A stretch of DNA of 64,000 bases, taken from positions 38,591,136 to 38,655,135 of the forward strand of contig NC_079149.1 of NCBI RefSeq assembly GCF_945859685.1, read 5' to 3'. This stretch comes from Eupeodes corollae. Taxonomy: Eukaryota; Arthropoda; Insecta; Diptera; Syrphidae. Each line of letters starts with the position of its first letter. The stretch's first letter is position 1. The notes beneath the pieces were generated by a model. The model was not told where the DNA came from, ran no database searches, and saw nothing but the letters and a program-made list of their open reading frames with translations. Below, piece by piece: positions 37,601 through 49,600 of the stretch. Position numbers and translations under genes: made by a program.

Positions 37601-40600
37601 TGTATTATTACATTGTCATGTAAGGACAAAGAAATTTTCCGCAGTTTACGAGTATATTCAGTCCCCTGTTCAAAGGCTTTGTCCAAAATACTCACATCAT
37701 TTACACGCCTTAAGAAAAAAAATGGAAGAAACATTCAACCAAGCGCCAAGTAGCGCAGTGTTCGAAATCCGAAAACAGCTGCGACGCCATAAATCCACAT
37801 TTAAAAAATACCTACTCTTGGTACTAAAATCGACAGATAAACATTGGGTCAATGGTTTCTGTCAGGAATTACGAACCAAGCCAATTCTTTGAAAATACTT
37901 TAAATAAGTTTATACACGGAAATTTTTCATTTTCTTTTAATATTATGTGTTATTTTGTATGCATGGATGTATTTTTCAACACACGCTGTTTTGTAGGCAT
38001 GTTTTCTTTATTTTTGAAAAACAAAAAACAAAAAATAGAACAAAATAAAATGAAAATTCGCACAGTGGAACGGAGAGACCAAACAAAGAGCTGTATTCGC
38101 TCTAAAAATAGTAATTTCTCATGCAACGCGTTTTCACATAAAGAGAATTCATTTTTCATCACATCGTGCCTCACGTCCCGCCACCAACCACCAATCTTCG
38201 CCAGCTCTATGGGCGCAAACAAAAATTATTCATTCCATTTTAGAAAGGACCTTGATTTTGAAAATTCAGAGAATCATTTCCACATTATAATTTTTTTTAC
38301 CTGTTTTTGATTTGATATTTTTGTTTTTCAACAAAATACAAAACAAAAAAACATGTGGAAAATTTGTATCATGAAAATTAAAAACTTATGTTTTAGCAAT
38401 TAAGATTTTCCTCTTTCTGTCTCTCCCTCTATCACAACTAATCATTTTAAAATTAATTCAATTAAAATGTTAATGAAAAAGTAAACAAACAAATGTTTAA
38501 TTTTTTCGAAATTCATAGTTTTTGATGGAATATGGCGTGTGGAGGAAATAAAATGGCAATTTTGTGGAATCTATTGCTTCGTTTTCCTACGATGACAAAG
38601 ACTTGAAAAATAAAAAAATATACTTATGACTTTTGTATACTATATGTATATTTTTATAATGATTGTGAATAAATATTTATAAAGATGATCCATCCGTATC
38701 TGATGAAATTGCGGTTCGATGTATCATTTCGCAAGTAAATAAAAATCTCGTTGAAATAAACCCACGCGAAATAAAAACAAAAATAATAACAATAATTTTT
38801 CTTTTAAACAAGAAGTAATGTCAATGTTCTGCACAGTTTAGTGTCCTCTGTAAGACCATTCGTGGTTTTTGGTGTTTTTGGAACTTCCTTTAATGTTATC
38901 TTTTAAAACTTATAAATAACAATAACATTCAAAATTACACCATAGACAAATTTACATGTTTCTCTTGTCTTCAGAAACAAGTAGACAGGAAATGTATTTA
39001 ATTTATTAGAAACAATTGATGCAAATGAATGACGGCACATTTGTCGGAAGCAAAAAGGAAATTTGGGCTTAAGAATTAAGGAAACAGAAGTTACGCCCCA
39101 AATCAGGTTGCAGGGGGAAGAACTATACATTTACATCACTCGAACACCGCTGCGATGTTTCATGCGTTTTGTTGCTTTATTGATATTTTTACAAACTATA
39201 TTCTCAAACAATTCAGTCGCAATACTCGCCTTTTCAAGAATGTTCATCATTATACCCTTGAGCTTAATTTCTGGCGTATTTTTTAAGTACAGAGATTCTT
39301 TTTTTAACCGCACATTCAGAATGTAGAATGCTTTAACCAAATCTGTTTTCCCTCTCATTTTAATACAAAAAATTGTTAAACTTATGTGCACTGGTATCTA
39401 GACTGAAATTCTTCCTTATTTTACCAAAGTCCACACTGTTTTTAAACGTAAACATGTTAAAGTTATTAATAACCCGTTCAATTTCCATGAAAAATACCAC
39501 AACAAGTTTCACTAGCCTATCTCATATCCTTTCTCCTTTTTTAACCTTTCTTTCGTCGTTGCGGCTCCAAATATTTTAAGAGTTCAGTAGAATCCTGCTT
39601 TCCATCAGTCAGTGACCTGCTCTTATGCTCTTATTGTATTTTGGAAAAGCAAACAAAATCGGCTTCAGTGGTAATGCGGTTGTGTGACAGAGGGTCTACA
39701 TGTTGATTTACTGAAGAATTTTTGACGGGCGGTCACAAAATACACAATTGTGTGACGGATGAGTCTCAAAGACGGCCTATTGAGTGTGTGATAGGTGGTC
39801 CACACAAGGAGAAAACGAAAGTGTGCATCCTTTGTATAATTTGCACACCAACCTAAAATTAGTATGGCTTAATGCCCAGCGTAAAGTGTCGGAATACTAA
39901 TTAAGGTCACTTTGCGATGTGTTTTTCCCTATCCCTTAAATTGTCTGCACGGAAGTCTAAGGGTTTAAGGCAGAATCCTATAGTTTGCAATTTAGAAAAC
40001 TATCCGATTCTGCTTCTCAATCTTGGTTGAAAAATGCCAAGGTTCCTAACTACCAGAACGCTTTCCTCAAATTATTAAACTGAGTCGGTTTGGGATAGAT
40101 ATTTTATTCGCGAACTCTCAATAATTTTTTGATTACTTTTTTTTTTAGACCAATTGGATTCGACGGATAAGAACTGAACTCGAGTTCAACTAATAAAATC
40201 CACCCTTTTCCAAACCCACCCCCAAACTGAGCTACTGGGTGACAGCATTGTTTTTGCTGTCGGTGGTAAAATTAATAAACCAACTTTTTTGGAATGTGAT
40301 ATTAACTTCCCATAGGAAGTTATTGTAATGGGTCCGATTTGTCAAATTGAAAATTTTGACATTTCTCGACGTTTCAAGGTCCCTAGAGTCGAAATAAAAG
40401 ATTTTTAGAAAGATGTCTGTGCGTGCGTGTGTACGTACGTTTGTAAGTCCGTACGTTCGCGACGTTTTTTTCGTCGTCCATAGCTCAAGAACCAGAAGAG
40501 ATATCGACTTCAAATAAATTTTGTTATACAGATAATAAGGCAGAAAGATGCAGAAAGGGCTCTCAAGAAATTTGCGTGGGTGGTTTTTTTACCATAGCAG

Positions 40601-43600
40601 TTTGAAAAAAAGGTGAAGATTTTGGTTAGCCCACTAGAGACTTGAATTAAATTTTATATAATATATTGTAACATGATACCAAACAGGTATATTTTTTGAA
40701 AAAAATCAATATAACGGTTTTTTTTTAAATCAATAAAACTGAAAAAAAAAATGTTGTCACCTCCAAAATTTTACGACTGAAATATGATTTCATCTCTAAA
40801 ACAATTTTGTGCAACGAAGAATAATGTTTTTGACATCTGATAAGATTTTGAGAAAAATCTAATTGACAGTTTTTTTTTATAAAAAATAAAAATCTAAAAA
40901 AAAACATTACTCAAAGTTGGTAAAAATTGAATATCGGTTCAAATATCTTTTCAAAAACTTGAAATTTAGGCTTCAAACTTATTTTATCTTATAAGAAATA
41001 TTGTTTTCAACATTTTGAAAAATGTTGAGAAAAATCGAATTAACAGTTTTTTTACAAAAAATAAAAACCTAAAAAAAAAATTTGTAAAAGTTGGTAAAAA
41101 TTGATTTTCGACTCGAATATCTTTTCAAAACTTTGAGATATTGGCTTTAATTTACTTTTATTTTTCAAAACATCTTGTTGTCAACATACAATTAAAGTTT
41201 GAAAAAAATCGAATTGACTAGTTTTTTTTACAAAAAATTAAAACCAAAAAAAAATTTATAAAAGTTGGTAAAAATTGATTTTCGACTCAAATATCTTTTA
41301 AAAAATTTTAAACCTTTTGAGCAAGACCAATCGACAGACGGGATGGGAAGTTATCAGTGTGGGTCGCATCCCAGCCTCTTTTTTGTTCATTGTTTTCAAT
41401 AAGTAGAAATCCACTCTTGCGCACCGGCTACCTACCCATTGTTGTTTAATAAATCATTTCGTTTTTCTTATAGTTTTGTTTTGTTGAATTTGGCGGATCA
41501 TTGTTCCGCCAACCTAAATCATAATTTAGTATCATAATATTATTCGGTTTTGTTAATTTTACAACACGGCAAACAAATACTCAAGTTACTCGTAGTACAG
41601 CGGTCAAGTTATAAGAAATAAATAGGAGATCAGTATTTAGAAGAACTTCGAGTCGATTTATATTTATTTCTTTGAACTCATAGGCAGAAATCAGTGATTC
41701 ATGACCTGTGACAATATTGTACACAGCTTTTATGTCATTAACATTGGTTACATTTAATCTAGCGTTAAAGTTTCGAATGGATCGTATGTGATTTCGTTCT
41801 CAAATGTTGATACGATTGATGAATCTCGATGGCTGTGTTCGTTGAGTAGTTGTGCGTTTGGAAGAAAATTAATCTGTTACTGTTGATATTATTGAATAGA
41901 AAAGATTATTAAGTTTTGCTATGTTTCCACCGAACGTTTGTCTCAGTTTAGATTGAATAAATCTTTTGGGTATTTCCACCGCACAAGAAGATTTAAATAT
42001 GATTGAGTTTGACAACACTTTCTAAAATGCAAATGGTGTTTCGAAGTTTCTTAATAAGTTGAAGTGAGATAGTTTTATTCGTGTTAAACAATTAAGAACT
42101 GAATAGTTTAGCACCATATATTAAGGAATATGCTACCTACTCCATGTGCATTTTTTTTAATTGATTAAAACAAAACTTTATAATACTTTATCTATAAAAC
42201 CAATTCCTCCACACAGGTTTTTCTGCACAAATTTTGACTAGACTCCAATCCCCGACCGAAATCGAGTCGAATCAAGCTCATTTCAACTCGATTCAGGTAT
42301 ATAAAGAATTGAGGTGAGCTTCAACACCACAAGTTAATGTAGTAGTTTACGAAGAAACCCCTTTCTTAAGGTTTTTATTTTATGTCAAAGTTAAACGAAC
42401 TTTTTGTATAGAATATCAATTTCCATTTTATTAGTTTTTGTTAGTTTTTTGCTAAGTGAATTCTAAATTTTGATTTTCACAAAACTTTCTTTTATTTGTG
42501 TGTTTTTTTCTTATTATTATTCTGACACATCTTCTTTCAGTTGTACCAATTTTTAAATACAAAACTCTGGCTACTGCCGATGCGTTTTTTTGGGAAATTT
42601 GTACTATACTATTTATAGAATGCCAAAAAATCGGGTATTTTAAAATACTTTTTTAACGAGTCGGATAACTTAATTGAAATTTTTTATTTTATATTTCTGC
42701 CAAAAAACATACAAATTTGAAATCAATTGTCAGATAAACACATGTACCAGAAAAGTTTTTGTTTTGAATCTGATATTTAGTTGCCCCTAAAACAATAACA
42801 AAAAAGTATATTTTTATATCTGAAATTGAACACAGTCATAAAAATGTATTATCACTTTATTATGTATTAAAAAAATAAACAATTAATAAAAAAATAAAAC
42901 AACGATTGGAACCATTTTCCAATTATTGGCACTCAGCGAACCAATGATTGTCACGTTAATTTTTTGAACATAAAAAAAATTAAAACCAATAAATGACAAA
43001 AACTAAACTTATAAAGAAATAAGGATTAAGTTTCTTACGGTTGATTAAAACAAAAGAAGTTATTGAATTCTTAATTGGCATATTTCTTTATCTTTTTGAT
43101 ACGATTTCGAATTTCCTTCCTTTTCGGCAATAGGATCGTTTCTGAACCTTATGGAACTTTTCACTTGAACGAAACGAAAAGAGTAGATCGCGAAAAATTA
43201 AACTTGTTAGGAGCTGTTTTATGAACATTCCTATTTCGATTGCTTGAAGAGCGTTTTTAATACTGTCTTCAGTATAGGCTTTCGAACATTCAAAAAACAA
43301 AAAAAAATTAAATAAGAAACGAAAATAGTTATATTTTAAAGCCTAAATTAGATTAAGTTTCTATTGATTGCTAGAAAATGAAACTTTTCCAAAGTTGATG
43401 CAAACATTTTTAAATCTGTAACTTCTCTAAAATTCCCAATGATTAGCACATTGCCAATTTACCGATTGATTGACACTTTTGCTTATGATTGACAAGGCAT
43501 CCAAAGATTGGCATAGTGCCGACCACTGGGATGAATGACACCTCTTTCCATGATTGGCATTTGTGTCAAAAAAATTGAAATTTTATGAATTTGCATTTCT

Positions 43601-46600
43601 TAAGTCTAACATAAATACTTTATTTATAATGAAATACTTAAATTTGAAGAGCTTACCATTATTTTACAGTATATTATTTTACAATACCATAACTGCACTT
43701 TACAATCAATTATTGCGCGTTGCCAACAATAAGACAGTTTATCAGTTTATTTGATTAAGGATATGTTTAAAAATACCCGTGTTTTTTTAGCATTCTATAA
43801 ATAGTATAGTAGACAATTTCCAAGAAAAAGCATCGACAGTAGCCAGATTTTTGTATTTAAAAATTGATACAACTGAAAGAAAACCTGTCAGCATACTAAT
43901 AAAAAAACGGCAATAGAAGAAAGTTTTGTGAAAATCAAAGGTTAAAATTAACTTCAGGAAAAAAACTAACTTAAACTAATAAGATTTTCAAGAAGAAATG
44001 GTGAGAAAACATCTGGAAATTTAGATTCCATAAAAAAAAGGTTAATTTAACAATGCCTTCAAGGTGGGAGTTTGTTCGTAGACTACTACATTAATCATGC
44101 TCTGTTTATTTGCATGTTTGCGTACAACAAAAATTTAGTTTTGTTTTAATATTTGATTGAAAGTGCACATGGAGTAGGTAGCATATTCTTATATGGTGCT
44201 GAACTATTCAGTTTTTAATTGTTTAACACGAATCAAACTATCTTACTTGCACTTCATAAGAAACATCGAAACGCTATTTGCATTTTAGTGCTGTCAAACT
44301 TAATAATTTTTAAATCTTGTGCGGTGGAAACACCAAAAAGTTTATTTATTCTAAACTGTGATAAACCTTCAGTGGAAACATAGCAAAGCTTAATTACCTT
44401 TCTATTGTTTTCTCTTGCAAAATAGTCCATAGTAATAGTTAGTCCATTTTCATTAACAAAACTAAATAATAGTAACAGAACGAATTTTTTCCCCAATGGA
44501 AAACACATGATTCCAAATGCACAACTACTCAACGAACACAGCCATCGAGATAAAAATGCAATATCAATCGTACCAACATTTGACTTTAACTTTTATCGGT
44601 AGTATTCATACTGCGGATATTGTTTTTGTTATTCATGTAAAATCCTACTAAACTATTGATTTTTTTAATTTTTGATATTGATAGTTTCACAGATGAAAAA
44701 TTTGTGACAATAATCTTTCCTTAATACACATTCCAACAATTTGGTACAGTGACAAATTTTGTTTTGACATTACAACAATTTCTAACTAGAGTTAGAAAAG
44801 AATAGAAAATCTCCGGGTATGTCGATTGTTTTTGGCACAACAACTAAATTGGGACTTCCTTTATAAACTTCGTCGTTCCAAGACTTAGAAAACCAATTGT
44901 AGATTGATGCTAATTGATAGATGTCTTTTTGGCTTGATACTCCACGTTGAAAGTTTTTCAAAATTATTTTACAGAAATGATCTGTGCTGTCGTAAAGTGG
45001 TCCATTCAAGACACTAAAAGCACTTAAAAAATTGAGTTGTTGTACAGTTTATGCATTCAAAATGTTTTCAAAATCATATCTCTCAAAAAAAACTGAAAAC
45101 GCTATGAGTGCTAAAATAAATACAAAGTCTAGCGAAAATTTTAAAAAGCATCTAGAAGCCTTATTTCACCACTACTGGAAATAAAGAGCCATTCATTTCA
45201 TGCTTCGTGTTTTTTGTTAGCAATGTTGGCGTTTGAAGTTAAGTTACGATAAGTTACTTAGCAAATCGAACTACAAAAGTTTAGTTTATTGATTAATTTG
45301 TTAAATACTAAAGTTAAAAATTCTTATTAATGTAATATAAACTTAAAATCTAAAAACTTAAACTAGACAGTTGAAAAATATTAATTTGCAATTTATACTT
45401 TTTATATTATCAAAAAAGGACAAGAATCAAACAAGTAACTAATTACGATTGGAACTTTTGTACGTGTAAAACTCATGGTTTTACATTTGTCTAAAACAAG
45501 ACGATTATTATTACACCATTCCATGAATAATATTAAGTCTTCTTGCAAGAAAAGACAGTCAGATGTAAAGGTAATTTTTTAAAAGACAAATTTTGTATGA
45601 TCGAAACCAAGCCATTTATAAATAAAACAAATAGAATAGGACCAAGGTGACTACCCTGGGGCATACCAAAATTTAAACAAATAAACCTGAACACTCATTA
45701 CAAAATTTAACACTATAACGTCTATTTTAAAACCTTGCTGTGATAGTTTTAAAAGTAATGTTTTATGACACAATTTATCAAAGGCCTTGCTAAAATTAGT
45801 AAAACAAAAGAACGTAAAGTGAAACAGATTAATAACAGTTGAACGCTTTTTAACAAAACCATGCTGGTTATCACGGATAATTAAACAGTGAAAAGAAAGG
45901 ACGCTACATACGATTGACTCAAATAGTTTAGGTATCACAGATAGTTTAACAATAGGTTGGTAGTTCATTATTTCGTTTTTAGGACCTTCTTTGTTTACTG
46001 AATTTATAAAGGAGCTCTTCCAGATAAAAGAAAACAGTGAGTTACTTAAAGACGTGTTGAAAAGAACACATAACGGGTGTGCTAAATACGCAGGACATTT
46101 ATTTAAAATGGATGATGGTACACCGACGGACCCAGTCCTTAAACATTCGTCAAGTATTACGATACTATTAAGGACAGTATCTTCACTTATAATGAAATTG
46201 ATAGAATTGTGGGGGAAATTTAAAACAGTTATAGATGTGTTAGGAAAACTAATAATATTATAATCTACAAAAGCATATTTGAAGTAGTTTGCAAACATGT
46301 TCGCAATTATTAACGGCTCTTACTATTTGTCGAATCAGTCATTAAGTTGGGGTACCCACATTCTTTCTTCTTACGATTAACGAATTTCCGAAAACTGTCA
46401 TGATTATTTTTAAGGTTTAATTTAATTTTCCGAATTCAGTTGTAGGATGTTCAAGTAGTCAGGGAAAAGTTGTTTTATTATAATGAACGTCCTATAATCA
46501 TCATCAGTTCCTGTTTGATTATACTTCATTAGAGCTTTGTTCTTTTTGTTTTTTAACTTTCCAACGTGAGAACCAAACCATGGTGGAACACTCAAGTTAT

Positions 46601-49600
46601 TTCGAGTCTTTTTAAATGTAATCGGTTTGTAGATACAGTCAAAAAAAAAGTTAAATACAAAATGTTACACATATCGTCAAAACTTATAAGTTACAAAATA
46701 AGTGATCCCAATTGAACGTACATAATAAGTTAAAAAGTGTTGGCATGTACAGTTACGATTATGTTATATATGCTCAAGTGCAAGTCTTGTTGATGCTCTG
46801 AATCTGTCGTCTGTAGCACTTAAACATGTTGTACACCTACTTCTTAGCTTGTGATTCAAAATCATGACTAGGGGTTGTTTGGTTTTAACATGGGGAAATG
46901 GGTAACAAGTTTAAGCACAATACGAGCAATATTGGCTCAAATGTATGCCACGAATCTTCCCGAGACGGTTATTGGAATGCAGGCAAAATTTAACTCTACT
47001 ATACGCCTATTTCTTGACATAATTTCGCTTTAGGAAATTAATTAATAAGAATAATACCAATCAAAAAAATCAAAACTCTTCTTCACTCCAACTTTTTGAA
47101 TATAATAAAACATCAAACAAATTTGTTTAATGGCGAATAGTTCAACTTCGCACGCATATATTATTTAAGAAAGAAAAAAAAAAAAAAAAATAAAGAAAGT
47201 TTGAATGTGAGCGACCAGTATGAAAATTTATTGCAAATTTTTGTTGCAGTAAATAAATAATATTTCACTAAAATTTTGCTTTGTCTGTTTGATCGAAAAA
47301 CTCTTTTATACAACGTAACAGAAGTGATCGGAGCGTTTTTGAATGCTAAATTGTATATTCTTCTACTGCTATGGATTTCTCTCATGACAAAGCAATTGCA
47401 ATTATTTTTAGTTTTTCGAAGCCAGCACTTTTTTCCCATTACATATTCTTTTTTTCTTCACTGATTTACAAGGCCTTACTGTTAATGCTGTAGATTTTCT
47501 TTACAGCATCGTTCATAATATTCGTGTGCTGGAATTGATCGACGAACCACGTGATTCAATTTTTGAAAATTAAGTTACTTAAAAACCATAGCATGATGCC
47601 ATAAAAAGCATCAAAAATCAGAACAGTCTTTTGAAAATACTTGGTCTAGTAGTTCACGTCTTCGAGCCATGTTCCCCGTCGCGTTATGATTTGTTCTTGA
47701 TGAAGTTCCAGTCCAGGTTCCATGTCTCTAAGAGTTTTCACTCTTGATGGAGCTTTTAAAAACACTTTTTTCCATTTGCTATAAAGCGGTCAATGTCAGC
47801 ATATTTAATTAACACTTTTAATTTGTTCACATACTCGGTGAAGTCCATGAGCGAGGCAAGTAACATGCATTATTTTTGGGTAGAAACTTAAATAGCTCGT
47901 GTCTCATCTGGATCCAAAATTCCCATGATAACATTAACAACATATCTTTTTTCTCCGAATGTTGTCTGTCTCATCCATTAAAACCCATAAAAATTGGTAC
48001 AAGGAATGTTGTGCTCGGTATATTTTTCCAAAAAAGAACGAATATCTGCCTTCACAAAAGCAGCACTGAAATCTCTTTGAAACTCTATATGTTTTGAACC
48101 ACTCGAAGATTGTCCAAAAAACTGTTGCGTTTCATTCTTGCCTTTACAAAAAAAAGAAAAATATGCAATAATATGCCTTTTGAAAGCAAACACGCAAAAA
48201 TATGCATTTTCAGTGAAATATGCAAAAATATGCCCTAACAGATGACGTTAAAAAGAGGAAGATTTTAACGTATTTCTATCACAGTCTCGTGTTAATTGTG
48301 ATGTTAACATAAAATATGTTTGAACGTATTTTTGGTTGCCCTTTGTTCCCGAATGTGTACTTAACAAAAAAATTCACTGCTCACAGAATCTTCATTTATT
48401 GCCACGATCTTCAAAAAAAAGTAGTATAATTTATTTTTTTAAATTCCTAATTCACCAATTACGAGTATCTTATGAATTTGTATTGTTCAGTTCTTAAGTC
48501 ACGAACTAGCTTTTTAATTAAAATAATTTGTTTTATTTACGTAGCTTTATTTTCGAGGCAGAACAATTAATGACCTTACATAATATGCTACCTCTGTAAC
48601 CATTGTATCAAAAATTTTATCCCAAAAATCCGCTATTAGTCTTTTTATAAATTAATTGTACGAGTTTTAAGTTCTTCTCGTTATTTGACTACATTAATGT
48701 TCTTAAGTACTTAAATAAATTTGAAGCAAGCTAGATTTTTATTTTACGACAGCTTATTTCAAAATAATAAGTACGTTTCTAGTGAGTCATATTCTCTTTT
48801 TGTTGCGATGAGTTATTTGATCTTTAAAAATTGATATAGAATGGGGCTTTCCTCCTTTCAATGCTGTGCCCGGTCTTCCAAGATGTAGGTTGTCCTTCCG
48901 GTTGACTTATTTTCCTCTTCAAAATCAAAAATAGTACCAGCTATTTAGTAAATAGATAACACGAAAATATATTATTCAAAAACATTTATTTCGCTTTTAT
49001 AATTGCAATGACTTCACCCCAATCCCATAGTCCAATGTATAGCTTAAGCTCTATGAATTTAAAAACAAATTAGTTATTTTTTAGCTTTCTTTAAAAATAA
49101 AAATATCAATCATACAAAATTTCACTTAATAAGACGATGATTTTTCAAAAACAAAAAATATTTTTATTCATCATCTCTTTTTTGCATAACACTCATTTTT
49201 TAGCTTATTTCACTTTTTAGTAATTTTGTTTTTTTGTTTTATTTTGTGTTTAATTAGAAATTCGAGGAAAAAGATGGCCAATCAGTCACACCTCTTGTCT
49301 TGGCAGCTAAGTCTGGCAATACAAATTTTGTCCGAACCATTTTGTCACACTATGAATTGGATCTTGAAATCGAATGCAATGTTATATTCGATGGCCTTGT
49401 TGTTTGTGGAGCAACAGCCTTATGGGTAGCAGCTGGAATGGGTAAATACTAGTATATATACAAACCACTTAAGATATGACATTTGAATATTAATTCAATC
49501 ATTTAACTACTTATAGGCCATTTGGAAATTGTTAAATTCTTAGTCCATAAAGGAGCCGATATAAATCATAATACAAAAGCGCATTCATCACCATTGCGAG

